Source: JAAURB01 sp049649525 (GTDB taxonomy: Bacteria > Cyanobacteriota > Cyanobacteriia > Cyanobacteriales > Microcoleaceae). Taken from it: a stretch of DNA of 64,000 bases. The DNA lies in contig JBARZE010000038.1 of NCBI GenBank assembly GCA_049649525.1, forward strand, positions 62,001-126,000. Reading direction: 5' to 3'. Below are positions 1 through 9,263 of this stretch, piece after piece (positions within the stretch are counted from its first letter, which is position 1; each line of letters opens with the position of its first letter). The translations under genes and the position numbers were made by a program. The notes beneath the pieces are model-generated. The model searched no databases, was not told the DNA's origin, and saw only the letters and a program-made list of their open reading frames with translations.

Positions 1-53
1 CTAACCATCAAAGCAGTAAGATGATGTAATCTGCGCGGGTCAATCCGTTTCAT
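1..53 (-). CDS. Partial CDS, N-terminal 17 residues only (unknown)
   Basis: An ATG on the minus strand at 51-53 opens a frame that runs off the left edge, reading MKRIDPRRLHHLTALMV. An AGGAG ribosome-binding site lies about six bases upstream, which supports a real start. It follows the alcohol dehydrogenase gene on the same strand, with about 85 bases between them, so the two may be co-transcribed. Too little is visible to name a family; a membrane or exported protein cannot be excluded. Confidence 0.5.
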   Translation of the reverse strand, partial: MKRIDPRRLHHLTALMV

Positions 54-138
54 CGTTCACTCCTGACAAAATTTAATTGTTAAGTATTTTATTCCCTTTA
101 TACTACTGAAAATTACTTCATTAGGTTAAAAAAATAAC

Positions 139-1098
139 TTAATCAGGACTCATTTGTAATAAAACTTTCATTGTGCCTCTTTTTTGGGCGACTTCAAACG
201 CATCTAAACCCTCGTCCAGGGGATAACGGGCTTGTATCAGCGGTTCGACATCTATTTGATGTTTTGCGAGTAATTCTAACGCGGGTTTAAACGGGCCACA
301 ACGCGAACCCATTAAAGTAATTTCATCCACGACTAAAGCCGAAGCATCAAAGGTTAATTGCTTGGCATAAGTACTTTTTAAGACTAAAATTCCTCGGGGA
401 CGTAAGGCTTGACGCGCTATTTCAAATCCGCTAGAATTTCCGGTACATTCAACGGCAATATCAAAACTTCTGGGGTCAATTGCATCAGAATATCCGGTTT
501 TAATGCCTCTTTTTTCTAAATTTGCTAACTTTTCAGCATGACGACCAATAGTGAGTAAATCACAACCTGTTAATGCTAAAGTTTGAGCAATTAATTGACC
601 GAGTTTACCATCTCCGACGACTAAAACACGATGGTGAGGAGAGATAGAGATTTGTTGTTGAATTTCTAAAGCAGCAGCAACAGGTTCAGTAAAAGTCGCG
701 ACATCTGTTGATATTGTATCGGGAACAGAATGTAAGTTTTTAATCGGTAAGGTTAAATAGTTAGCAAATGCGCCATTGCGATTAACAATCCCTAAAACAG
801 TACGATTTTCACAATGTGTTTGTAATCCTTTTTGACAATAAAAACACTCTCCACAAGCCGCGTTAATTTCTCCAACAACTCGCCGATTCATTAATTCTTT
901 TGGGCCTTGTTCAACAATACCGACAAATTCATGACCGAGTATTCCTGTGTAGGGATAGTAGCCGCGAATCAGTTCTAAATCAGTATTACAAATACCCGCC
1001 CGCATCACCCGAACTAAGGCTTCATCAGCAGTCGGTTCAGGAGTCTCTAAATTGGTACGAAATTGGAGTTTTTGGTTTTCTAACCAGAGTCCTTTCAT
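139..1098 (-). CDS. Zinc-dependent alcohol dehydrogenase-like protein (MDR superfamily)
   Basis: This is a medium-chain dehydrogenase/reductase of 319 residues that probably oxidises an alcohol or polyol with NAD(P). The N-terminal GroES-like half has the catalytic-zinc ligands Cys37 (GICNTD) and His56 (GHE). Four structural-zinc cysteines lie at 82, 85, 88 and 96. The Rossmann half carries a GDGKLG nucleotide loop near residues 162-167, and FTEPVAAALE is the usual helix before it. It is slightly short for the family (about 340-350). The ATG start gives the standard MKGLWLE beginning. The substrate cannot be told from sequence; cyanobacterial homologues are annotated only generically. An unidentified gene follows on the same strand. 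Confidence 0.88.
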   Translation of the reverse strand: MKGLWLENQKLQFRTNLETPEPTADEALVRVMRAGICNTDLELIRGYYPYTGILGHEFVGIVEQGPKELMNRRVVGEINAACGECFYCQKGLQTHCENRTVLGIVNRNGAFANYLTLPIKNLHSVPDTISTDVATFTEPVAAALEIQQQISISPHHRVLVVGDGKLGQLIAQTLALTGCDLLTIGRHAEKLANLEKRGIKTGYSDAIDPRSFDIAVECTGNSSGFEIARQALRPRGILVLKSTYAKQLTFDASALVVDEITLMGSRCGPFKPALELLAKHQIDVEPLIQARYPLDEGLDAFEVAQKRGTMKVLLQMSPD

Positions 1099-1283
1099 AG
1101 AAAAATAAAGCTATTTACGCTATTATTATTATGGCAATTTAATCCGGAACTGTTAAAATATAACACACAATCTTATTCGACAATTTATGATATTCAGCTA
1201 AAATAGTAATATTCAGTCTCTTTAACCCAAGTAAAAGTTACAGAGAAATAGTTAAATCTATCATAGTTTGAAGGATTAAAAAC

Positions 1284-1880
1284 ATGACTCAAGCCAGACA
1301 TAATCCTGTATTGCTATCGCTTCTGACTTTTGCAAGTATTGGAATACTAAATTTATTCGGCCTTCCAAAACTTAATGTTGCCCTCAGTCAATCTACTGAA
1401 TTATTATCTCAAAATTTCGACAATTCTGCACAACCTGTTTATCGCTCTACAATAGTTCCCATGAGATTAGAATCGGGAGAAGGAATGTATACGATGATTG
1501 TTCCGAACTCAGATATTACTCAATCAGCTTATGGGGGTGAACTGAGTTTATATGATGTTCATATCGCTAAAATGATTGAAGTTACCTACGATACTTGTCA
1601 ACAAATGAAACGTGAACGGGGTATGGATGCAGGCAGTAGAACGTGGTTTTATCAGACTGAAAATGGCAGTATCAATATAGAAAATCTTAATATTAGTTGT
1701 AGTTTTGCCGAGCAAATTGTTGAGACCTACGGTTTAGGAAAACCTGAACCCACAGTGGTTAAAAATTTTGTGGAATTTCAAGGAGTGAATACCGAAACTC
1801 GTTTAATTCCGATTCTGGATATTACAGGTTCAAAAGTACCCCAATGGATCAATTTTGCTAGTGGCTTTAAACCACGATAA
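1284..1880 (+). CDS. Conserved hypothetical exported protein, 198 aa
   Basis: I do not recognise a named family. The protein starts with a short basic stretch and a hydrophobic segment at about residues 7-30, consistent with a signal peptide or membrane anchor, so the rest should lie in the periplasm or lumen. Two cysteines, in TYDTCQQM and ISCSFAEQ, could form a disulfide. An AAGGA ribosome-binding site sits about eight bases before the ATG. The gene stands alone, divergent from the dehydrogenase and convergent with ftsW. It looks like one of the small secreted hypothetical proteins common in filamentous cyanobacteria. Confidence 0.7.
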   Translation: MTQARHNPVLLSLLTFASIGILNLFGLPKLNVALSQSTELLSQNFDNSAQPVYRSTIVPMRLESGEGMYTMIVPNSDITQSAYGGELSLYDVHIAKMIEVTYDTCQQMKRERGMDAGSRTWFYQTENGSINIENLNISCSFAEQIVETYGLGKPEPTVVKNFVEFQGVNTETRLIPILDITGSKVPQWINFASGFKPR

Positions 1881-1993
1881 GAATCTGTCCGGGTACAATG
1901 ATGGCTATTACAGGGTTGCATATTTTAGACTGAGTAAACATCAGTTGTAAATCATTTAGCTATAATCTGAAACGACAAAAGATAACACCTTAA

Positions 1994-3193
1994 CTATTTC
2001 TTTCTGGCAGCTAAGCGTTTCCGGCGACGCGAGGGTGAAGTGGCTTCAGTAAGCACTACAACTTCTGCAGTATTGCTTTCGCGGGCAACTCGAATGAGTA
2101 AGGCAGATAACGCTAAACTAGCAATCATAGAACTGCCTCCATAACTAAATAAAGGCAGCGGTAAACCTGTTGTGGGTAATGCCCCGGTCGCCACTCCAAT
2201 ATTTAATAATGATTGCCCCACCATCACCACCATCACCCCAATTGCCACCAGTTGATGTTCAATGCGGCGGGCACGGGCAGCGACTCTGAGGGCAACACTG
2301 GCATAAACAGCCAGTAAAAATAGAAAAGCAATGCTACCAATAAAGCCAAATTCTTCGGCATATACAGCGAAAATAAAGTCACTGTATTGAATCGGCAGAT
2401 AATATAATTTTTGTTGGGATAAGCCTAAGCCGCTGCCCCAAATGCCGCCCGAACCGACAGCCAGTAAACTCTGAATGAGTTGATAACCATCGTTAAGCGG
2501 GTCTGCCCAGGGATTAAGAAATGATAACACCCGTTTTTTCTGATATTCTCGCAAACTAATACTGACCGTAGCAGACAAAATACCCGCTAAAGCTGTCCCA
2601 CTCAAATAACTGTAGGGTAAACCTGAAGCTAAGGCAATAAACCATATCGTCATCCCACACAACGCTGTTGTACTGAGATTGGGCTGCATTAAAATTGTGC
2701 TTAGAATTAGGGCAAAAATTGCTAACCATCTTAGACGCATATTCCAACTCAATCGCCGCCACTGGGAAAAAAAGCGAGAACTTTGTAAAATTAAGAACGG
2801 CTTCATCAATTCTGACGGTTGAATCAGAATAGGTCCCAAAGCAATCCAGCGAGTTGCCCCATTAATTGTAGTTCCGACTCCAGGCACTAGTGTCAGTCCG
2901 AGTAATCCTAACACGATGAATAACCCAAGCCGCCCCACTCGCAACGCGGCCCGAATGGGGGTACTGACAATGATATTAAAGCCAATCATCCCCGCAATTG
3001 TCCAGATAATCTGTCGCTTAAAGTAGTAAAGTCCATCCCCATGTTCGGCATTGGCAATGGGGTAAGAAGCCGAAAACATCACGACTAAACCAATAGATAA
3101 CCACAAAAAGGTTAACCACCGTAGGAGTCGGGCTTCGGTTGACCAAGATTGAACGGATGGATCGAGAAACGGAATAAAACGTTGCAGATTCAT
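1994..3193 (-). CDS. ftsW: FtsW-type peptidoglycan glycosyltransferase (SEDS family)
   Basis: This is a SEDS-family polytopic membrane protein of 399 residues with about ten hydrophobic segments. It polymerises lipid II into septal peptidoglycan together with a class B penicillin-binding protein. Family signatures are PSELMKP, the loop with YSDFIFAVYAEEFGFIG, and the C-terminal LPTTGLPLPLFSYGGSS. The DFIFAV/EE-G loop points to FtsW rather than RodA, though SEDS members are easily confused. The tail is basic (SRRRKRLAARKK) and presumably cytoplasmic. No other division gene lies nearby. A 494-base AT-rich spacer separates its start from the next gene. Confidence 0.92.
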   Translation of the reverse strand: MNLQRFIPFLDPSVQSWSTEARLLRWLTFLWLSIGLVVMFSASYPIANAEHGDGLYYFKRQIIWTIAGMIGFNIIVSTPIRAALRVGRLGLFIVLGLLGLTLVPGVGTTINGATRWIALGPILIQPSELMKPFLILQSSRFFSQWRRLSWNMRLRWLAIFALILSTILMQPNLSTTALCGMTIWFIALASGLPYSYLSGTALAGILSATVSISLREYQKKRVLSFLNPWADPLNDGYQLIQSLLAVGSGGIWGSGLGLSQQKLYYLPIQYSDFIFAVYAEEFGFIGSIAFLFLLAVYASVALRVAARARRIEHQLVAIGVMVVMVGQSLLNIGVATGALPTTGLPLPLFSYGGSSMIASLALSALLIRVARESNTAEVVVLTEATSPSRRRKRLAARKK

Positions 3194-3687
3194 AGCAACC
3201 GCAATAAGGCATTTAAAATAACAGGGTATCTTGTTTTGAGGATTACGGGAAACATCAAAACTGAATTGATCGCTTAAAGGATAATTTAATCGATTGAGTT
3301 GTATCTTGCAGTTTAGCCTGGAGAACTCGGTGACGTTGCTGTTAAAAGTTTACTGTTTCTCCAAGGAATTGAGTCAATTAAGGATAATTCGCTCGATATT
3401 TATCTTTGAAATAACGTGTTTTTTTACTTCAACGGCGGGTAAGATTGATTCAGTGCCGGAGCAGAAGCAGAGATATAAAAAGTAAAAATGTGATGCTAGA
3501 ATTGCAAGTTTTTTAATTCAACTAAGGTTTAAAACTAGAATAAGAATGGGTTAAGTTGACTCTATCTTAGGTTAGATTTTCAATCCTTTTTATGATTTTA
3601 TCCAAAATTATTAAAATCCTCGCACAACAATTCGATTAACAAACAGTTACAATAATCATAACCTGACTCAATTTACCTAGAAATCGC
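3194..3687. other. Intergenic region, 494 bp
   Basis: This spacer separates the divergent ftsW and ABC1-kinase genes and should hold both promoters. A 63-codon open frame on the plus strand (3294-3485) has no ribosome-binding site and a composition unlike the neighbours, so I do not call it. I see no strong hairpin or repeat. Confidence 0.5.
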
Positions 3688-5340
3688 GTGTTATCAAACA
3701 TCTCACAAGCTGGTTCTCGTCAAGCACAAATCGTTGAAGTCGTTTTCCGCAACGGTTGGGACTATATGCGACGGCTACTGAGCGGCGGAAAACCAGGAGA
3801 ACCCAGTTTACCTCCTCCGGCTGTTCTGCGTAATATTTTAATCGATTTGGGGCCTGTTTATGTCAAGTTAGGACAACTTTTAAGTACTCGTCCGGACTTA
3901 CTTCCCAGTTCTTATATTGAAGCGTTATCTACATTACAGGAGCAAGTTCCAGCCATTCCTTGGTCGGAGATAGAAATTCTCCTACGCCAACAATTTAAGC
4001 AACCCCTAGAAGAAGTTTTTGAGTATATTAATATTGAAGTTATTGCAGCAGGTTCTATTGCTCAAACTTACCGAGCCACATTAAGAAGTGGAATTGATGT
4101 AGCCATTAAAATTCAGCGTCCCGGTATTGATAGAATTATTGAACAAGATATTGGTTTACTCAAAACATTAGGGGAATTAGTCGCACTAACAGACTTTGGT
4201 GAAAACTACGATATTGTGAGTTTAGCCAATGAATTTGGGACGGCATTAAGAGATGAATTAGATTTTACCAAAGAAGCAAGATATACTGAAAAGCTGCGAC
4301 AAAATTTATCAGAAAGCCGTTGGTTTGACCCAGAAAAAATTATGGTTCCTCAGGTCTATTGGGAACTAACAACGCCGAAAGTATTAGTCTTAGAATGGCT
4401 TAATGGTACACCAATTTTATCGGCAAATCTTAAAGGAAAAGGCTATGAAGGAGATACAGATGCTGAACGACAAGATATTAGTCGATTAATCTGTCGCGCC
4501 TTTTTTAAACAGTTTTATATTGACGGCTTTTTCCATGCCGATCCTCACCCTGGTAATTTATTTTATTTAGATGATGGTCGTGTCGCATTACTCGATTGTG
4601 GTTTAGTCGGTCGTCTCGATCCTCAAACGCAGCAAATTTTGACAGAATTACTGTTAGCTGTTGTCAATTTAGATGCTCAGCGCTGTACTCAACTTACACT
4701 AAAAATGGCTGAATATGCTCAGCCAAAAAGTTTAGTTAGAGTGGAAAATGAATATGCTAAAATGCTGAGAAAATATTATAATGTTAGTTTATCTGAAATT
4801 AATTTCTCTGAAGTATTTTATGAGATTTTAGAGTTAGCCAGAAATAATCGAGTTAAATTACCCAGTAACTTAGGTTTGTATTCTAAAACTGTAGCGAATT
4901 TAGAAGGAGTTGCTCGTACTTTTAATCCTCAATTAAATTTATTGGATGAAATTAAGCCATTAATGCGGGATTTGTTGCAACGACAACTACTCGGAGATGA
5001 TCCCATTCAAACCTTACTTAGAACCGCTTTAGATGTTAAGAGTTTATCTTTACAATCTCCTCGTCAACTGGATCAATTGTTAGATAGAATTACGTCCGAA
5101 ACGATTAAATGGAATATTACAATCCGAGAAATTGATCCATTGCGTCGAAGTGTTGCTGACTCAGCTAATCGATTATCATTTAGTATTGTTGTCGGTGCAC
5201 TGATTATGGGTGCAGCAATTGTAACCTCTGGCGCACAAAGTACTGAATTAACTGTATTGACCAATGGATTATTTGGGGTAGCGAGTTTTCTCGGTTTATG
5301 GTTAATTGTTAGTATTTTACGCTCGGGTCGATTAAAATAA
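3688..5340 (+). CDS. ABC1/AarF/UbiB family atypical kinase
   Basis: This 550-residue member of the ABC1 (UbiB/COQ8) protein-kinase-like family is associated with quinone and prenyl-lipid metabolism; in cyanobacteria and plastids that means plastoquinone and tocopherol. It has the family KxGQ motif (VKLGQLLSTRPD), the alanine-rich nucleotide loop AAGSIAQTYRA, the lysine in VAIKIQRPG, the catalytic-loop equivalent HADPHPGN and the metal-binding LLDCGLVGR. Two C-terminal hydrophobic segments (SIVVGALIMGAAIV and GVASFLGLWLIVSIL) anchor it in a membrane. The start is GTG at 3688. Its substrate is unknown. A U32-peptidase gene follows in the same direction after 111 bases. Confidence 0.92.
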   Translation: MLSNISQAGSRQAQIVEVVFRNGWDYMRRLLSGGKPGEPSLPPPAVLRNILIDLGPVYVKLGQLLSTRPDLLPSSYIEALSTLQEQVPAIPWSEIEILLRQQFKQPLEEVFEYINIEVIAAGSIAQTYRATLRSGIDVAIKIQRPGIDRIIEQDIGLLKTLGELVALTDFGENYDIVSLANEFGTALRDELDFTKEARYTEKLRQNLSESRWFDPEKIMVPQVYWELTTPKVLVLEWLNGTPILSANLKGKGYEGDTDAERQDISRLICRAFFKQFYIDGFFHADPHPGNLFYLDDGRVALLDCGLVGRLDPQTQQILTELLLAVVNLDAQRCTQLTLKMAEYAQPKSLVRVENEYAKMLRKYYNVSLSEINFSEVFYEILELARNNRVKLPSNLGLYSKTVANLEGVARTFNPQLNLLDEIKPLMRDLLQRQLLGDDPIQTLLRTALDVKSLSLQSPRQLDQLLDRITSETIKWNITIREIDPLRRSVADSANRLSFSIVVGALIMGAAIVTSGAQSTELTVLTNGLFGVASFLGLWLIVSILRSGRLK

Positions 5341-5451
5341 AATAGTAATATTTTAACCTTGATCTAGAAGCTATTAATCAGTTAATAGTTTTGCGAACGA
5401 TAACGACTAAAAATAATGATCATTTTCCTCTCGAAAAATGAGGAATGAGTT

Positions 5452-6615
5452 ATGGAATTTAATACTTTCGTCCAATCAATATCCGATTTAGAACAATGTG
5501 CCAATGCACCGAATATAACTGAGGTATTACTTGAACCGATTGAATTGACTCGACAAGGAATATTAACTCAACAGCAGGTTAATCATTTAGCAAAAACAGC
5601 AAGACAACAGCAATTAAAGCCTGTTTTAGTCTGGGATATTTTGACTCCGGAAAATCAACTAGAATACCTAACTCAGCAATTATCTCAATGGGATTTGAGT
5701 GTATTTTCTGCTATTCGAGTTTGCGATCCTGGGGTGGGTTGGTGGATTAAAACTCATCTGCCTAATTTACCCATTCAATTAATCGTTGAAACCGGAAATC
5801 ATAACCTTGAAGCTTTACAAGGATGGTGTGATATTTTCTCAGAATCTTTAGATCGTTTAATTTTATCAATTGAACTTCCGGAAGACAAATTAGTTGAATA
5901 TTGCCAAGCTTTACCCGTGAGTTGTGAACTACTCGGAGTAGGGCCGATTTTATTATTTTATTCACCGCGATCGCTACTGTCTCCTCATCTTGACCCAGAT
6001 GAAAATCAACAACAAATTCAAACCACTATTACTTCTGCCGATAGTGGAAATCGCGCTTTTCCCACTCTAGAAACATCCCAAGGCACTTTTATGTTCTTGG
6101 ATAAAGATCAATTTATCTTGGATCAACTAGAAACCCTAGAAAAAGCAGGCTTACATACCGTTCGTTTAGATTTGCGGCATTTAAACCCAAAGGAAAAGGC
6201 AACGGTAAATCTTGAAAATATTTGTCAACAACTGTTAGTCAATCTAACTGCTTTAAGGCAACAATGGCCGAGGCCAACACGCGCACCTTTTTTCAAAATT
6301 AATCGCACAACATCAATATTCTCCCGGATGAAATCTAAATCCAAACTAGCTGAATATCGTCATCAAAATGCGGTGGCTGAAATCCTAACCGGAAGCAGTG
6401 GCAATTATGTGGTATTTTATAGCTGGCGTAGTTTTGAGGCCTCTCAAGTTCACCGTTTAATATTACCCACAGGTGAAGAAATGCCTGTTCCCAAAGACAC
6501 TCTATTTCGTAATATTGATGGAGAAGCGATCCAAGCTTGTCAGCCGGAACAAATCTTAATTACTTCTTGGATAAAAAAAGCCATGCCAGGTTCAATACTA
6601 TTGAAAAATTGTTAA
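5452..6615 (+). CDS. Peptidase U32-like protein
   Basis: The fold resembles the N-terminal barrel of the U32 family, whose characterised members act as collagenase-like proteases or in RNA and ubiquinone hydroxylation. Recognisable stretches are KPVLVWDILTPEN, FSAIRVCDPGVGWW, LQLIVETGNHN-type strands and the central VSCELLGVGPILLFYSPRSLL. At 387 residues it corresponds to the short cyanobacterial form. The cysteine cluster normal for U32 iron-sulfur members is not obvious, so catalytic activity is uncertain. The ATG is preceded by a weak GAGT/GAGG-like sequence. It follows the ABC1 kinase and may share its transcript. Confidence 0.75.
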   Translation: MEFNTFVQSISDLEQCANAPNITEVLLEPIELTRQGILTQQQVNHLAKTARQQQLKPVLVWDILTPENQLEYLTQQLSQWDLSVFSAIRVCDPGVGWWIKTHLPNLPIQLIVETGNHNLEALQGWCDIFSESLDRLILSIELPEDKLVEYCQALPVSCELLGVGPILLFYSPRSLLSPHLDPDENQQQIQTTITSADSGNRAFPTLETSQGTFMFLDKDQFILDQLETLEKAGLHTVRLDLRHLNPKEKATVNLENICQQLLVNLTALRQQWPRPTRAPFFKINRTTSIFSRMKSKSKLAEYRHQNAVAEILTGSSGNYVVFYSWRSFEASQVHRLILPTGEEMPVPKDTLFRNIDGEAIQACQPEQILITSWIKKAMPGSILLKNC

Positions 6616-6747
6616 TGATTAAATATTTCGATAATGATCGCCATTGGGTCGATCAAAATATAAATAAGTTGATCCATTAATTGAATTTTCTGCTAAGATC
6701 TGAGCTTCATGTTATTTTTACTTAAAGCAAAAAGTTAAAGGAAAGTT

Positions 6748-7293
6748 ATGGCACAAGCAACTCTGGTTCAAGCCTTCGGCGAAGTTAAAGAAAACCCGAT
6801 TAATCTAGACAAAAGTGTAACCACCCCTGTATGCGACGGGATGAATGAGTTACTGGCTAGTTTTCAGGGACTCTATTTACAGTATCAAAAACACCACTTT
6901 GTTGTAGAAGGATCTGAGTTTTATTCATTGCATGAATTTTTCCAAGAAAGCCTCGAAGAAGTCCAAGATCACGTTCATGAAATCGGTGAACGCCTCAATG
7001 GTTTAGGGGGAACTCCGGTTGCATCATTCAGTAAACTCGCAGAATTATGTTGTTTTACCCCAGAAGAAGATGGGATTTTTGGGATGCGTCCTATGGTCGA
7101 ACATGACCTGAGTGCTGAGCAATCTGTGATTCAAGTTTTACGTCGTCAAGCTGCTCAAGCTGAAAGCTTAGGCGATCGCGCGACTCGTTATTTATACGAA
7201 CAAATCTTGCTGAAAACTGAAGAAAGAGCTATCCATTTGGATCACTTCCTGACTGCTGACAGCTTAGTTTTAGGCTTCGTTAACGCCAATTAA
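6748..7293 (+). CDS. dps: Dps-family ferritin-like DNA/iron protection protein
   Basis: Dps proteins form dodecamers that oxidise and store Fe(II) using hydrogen peroxide, shielding DNA. This 181-residue protein has the family helix with KHHFVVEGSEFYSLHEFF, providing His49/His50 and His62. The second ferroxidase set is DHVHEIGERL (Asp74, Glu78). This matches the intersubunit dinuclear site of Dps. The length fits the family. The ATG has an AAAGGAAAG ribosome-binding sequence directly upstream. It is flanked by the U32 gene and cysK and ends at a strong hairpin (7303-7331), so it is probably monocistronic. Several Dps types exist in cyanobacteria, and I cannot say which this is. Confidence 0.9.
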   Translation: MAQATLVQAFGEVKENPINLDKSVTTPVCDGMNELLASFQGLYLQYQKHHFVVEGSEFYSLHEFFQESLEEVQDHVHEIGERLNGLGGTPVASFSKLAELCCFTPEEDGIFGMRPMVEHDLSAEQSVIQVLRRQAAQAESLGDRATRYLYEQILLKTEERAIHLDHFLTADSLVLGFVNAN

Positions 7294-7302
7294 TCCTGAA
7301 GT

Positions 7303-7331
7303 TGTAGAGGTAATGACTGATTGCCTCTACA
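7303..7331 (+). terminator. Hairpin downstream of dps
   Basis: TGTAGAGGTAA and TTGCCTCTACA form an 11-bp stem with one G-U pair and a seven-base loop, ten bases after the dps stop codon. No thymine run follows, so it may be an mRNA 3' stabiliser rather than a classical intrinsic terminator. Confidence 0.5.
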
Positions 7332-7576
7332 TGAATAAATAATATAAAAAAAGATGACGTCACTGCTGTGGCAATTCATTGAAAGATTATTCTAATTTTA
7401 ACAAGTTAATCTAGTTGTAGAAGTCAAAATTAATCCAGCAGAGCTGGCCGACTGTCAACCTACTTGCATTAAGAATTTTATCAAACTTTAATCCCGGCTC
7501 ATATATCGATAAAATCAAAAAGTATCATAAAATTATTTGCTCAAAAAACAATTAACCTTTATACAGAATTAGAACA

Positions 7577-8542
7577 ATGCGCGTAGCTCACAATATCACA
7601 GAACTAATTGGTCGCACTCCCTTGGTTCAACTCAATCGAATTCCTCAATCTGAAGGCTGCAAAGCTCAAATATTGGTAAAATTAGAGAGTATGAACCCCG
7701 CCGCCTCTGTGAAAGATCGCATTGGGGTTAACATGATTAATACTGCAGAACGAGAAGGCAAAATTACCCCCGGAAAAACAGTACTCGTTGAACCCACCTC
7801 CGGAAATACAGGAATTGCCCTGGCGATGGCGGCGGCGGCTAAAGGATATCAATTGATTTTAACCATGCCGGATACCATGAGTAGCGAACGACGGGCAATG
7901 TTAAAAGCATACGGGGCTAAGTTAGAACTGACTCCCGGTTCTGGGGGGATGAAACGAGCAATTAGTCGGGCGCAGGAATTGGTCGATACTTTAGAAAATG
8001 GGATGATGTTGCAACAATTCAGCAACCCCGCTAACCCCGAAATTCATCGTCAAACCACCGCCAAAGAAATTTGGGAAGACACAGACGGCAAAGTTGATAT
8101 TTTAATTGCCGGGGTGGGTACGGGCGGAACCATTACCGGAGTAGCAGAAACCATTAAGCAGTATAAACCGCATTTTCAAGCCATTGCTGTTGAACCTCGC
8201 ACCAGTCCTGTACTGTCGGGCGGAAACCCAGGTTCTCATAAAATTCAAGGCATCGGGGCGGGTTTTGTTCCGGACGTATTGAATGTGGAGATGATTGATG
8301 AAGTTGTGACAGTTGCTGATGATGATGCCATCAAATTTGGTCGTCGTTTAGCCAAAGAAGAAGGGATTTTATCTGGTATTTCCTCGGGGGCTGCTTTAGC
8401 GGCGGCAATTGAAGTGGGAAAACGTCCAGAAAATGCGGGTAAATTGATTGTGATGATTCAGCCGAGTTTCGGTGAACGTTATCTCAGTACACCTCTATTT
8501 CAAGAACTCGATCAAGAACAGCCCGAACCCGTATTAGTCTGA
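7577..8542 (+). CDS. cysK: Cysteine synthase A (O-acetylserine sulfhydrylase)
   Basis: This PLP enzyme makes L-cysteine from O-acetylserine and sulfide. The 321-residue sequence has the Schiff-base lysine Lys46 in ASVKDRIG and the substrate-binding loop TSGNTG at about 74-79. The PLP-phosphate loop is GVGTGGTITG, and the C-terminal SSGAA serine that stacks on PLP is also present. The beginning (HNITELIGRTPLVQLNR) and length are those of CysK. A 283-base AT-rich leader separates it from dps. A GC-rich inverted repeat lies between it and the convergent DUF2853 gene. Confidence 0.96.
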   Translation: MRVAHNITELIGRTPLVQLNRIPQSEGCKAQILVKLESMNPAASVKDRIGVNMINTAEREGKITPGKTVLVEPTSGNTGIALAMAAAAKGYQLILTMPDTMSSERRAMLKAYGAKLELTPGSGGMKRAISRAQELVDTLENGMMLQQFSNPANPEIHRQTTAKEIWEDTDGKVDILIAGVGTGGTITGVAETIKQYKPHFQAIAVEPRTSPVLSGGNPGSHKIQGIGAGFVPDVLNVEMIDEVVTVADDDAIKFGRRLAKEEGILSGISSGAALAAAIEVGKRPENAGKLIVMIQPSFGERYLSTPLFQELDQEQPEPVLV

Positions 8543-8575
8543 TTATATTTAATTGATTCAAACCATGAATAACTC

Positions 8576-8613
8576 GCAGGGAGAATCTGGCTTAATCGCT
8601 TTTTTCTCCTTGC
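8576..8613. terminator. Inverted repeat between cysK and the DUF2853 gene
   Basis: GCAGGGAGAA (8576-8585) and TTCTCCTTGC (8604-8613) can pair over ten positions with one G-U. It sits between two convergent genes, with a run of thymines in the loop rather than after the stem. It probably serves as a shared 3' structure, but it is not a textbook terminator. Confidence 0.4.
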
Positions 8614-8630
8614 TAGACAGCAGCAGATCA

Positions 8631-8957
8631 TTACTTCGATTTTTTAAATAGAGAAAACTGATCGAATTTCTCGGCCAGTAAATAATAGAATGTGACCCGA
8701 GATTTACTACTCGTATTTTTCATCATTTCGCAAATTTCTCCAATCGCTTGATTCAAATCTGCATCAGTCAGGTTGAGTTTAAGTTTCTTTTTCAAAAAGC
8801 TTTCTCGCACCCGATCTAATTCAACTTGATCTCTACAAGAAACGAGTGAAGCATCTCGACTTCTCAACGCAATGCCAAGATGTCTAACGATTCCGGCAAC
8901 CACTTCTTCATCAACGTTGTTGGTGTATTTCTCGATATTTGTGATGTATTCAGCCAT
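8631..8957 (-). CDS. DUF2853 family protein
   Basis: This 108-residue, highly charged, mostly helical soluble protein matches my memory of the DUF2853 family. Landmarks are the AEYITNIEKYT opening, the GIALRSRDASLVSCRD segment and the RESFLKKKL helix. No function is established for the family and I see no catalytic motif. The ATG at 8957 yields the usual family beginning. The gene is convergent with cysK and lies downstream of the helical carotenoid protein gene, separated by about 300 bases that include a strong terminator, so the two are not expected to be co-transcribed. Confidence 0.82.
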   Translation of the reverse strand: MAEYITNIEKYTNNVDEEVVAGIVRHLGIALRSRDASLVSCRDQVELDRVRESFLKKKLKLNLTDADLNQAIGEICEMMKNTSSKSRVTFYYLLAEKFDQFSLFKKSK

Positions 8958-9162
8958 TTTGATGTTTTACTTGAATTGAGCGCAATTGTTGGGAGCTGTT
9001 GTTGGAACAAGTATAGACTAAAGCATCACCGCTTAAAATATGCAAAGTTAGTCTTTTAATACTCGCTTGGTACTCTTTTAAAGCCAAAATACATAATAAG
9101 ATAGTTTTGTCAATCTCTAAAGTTATTGAGATCGTTCCTGAGAGTTGAAAGTTTTATGTCAA

Positions 9163-9192
9163 ACAAAAACCCCCATCTCTTCAAAGATGAGG
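9163..9192 (-). terminator. Rho-independent terminator of the helical carotenoid protein gene
   Basis: On the minus strand CCTCATCT pairs with AGATGGGG (one G-U) around a six-base loop. It is followed by GTTTTTG, about 70 bases after the stop codon of the upstream minus-strand gene. Confidence 0.8.
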
Positions 9193-9263
9193 ATTCTTGA
9201 CTATAGATAACAATTCAACTTGCAATAATAGGCTGGCTGAAATTGTGACTTAACAAATTTATA

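Noticed and set aside
3294..3485. 63-codon open frame between ftsW and the ABC1-kinase gene
   Set aside because: No ribosome-binding site and no domain; its composition is that of AT-rich non-coding DNA.
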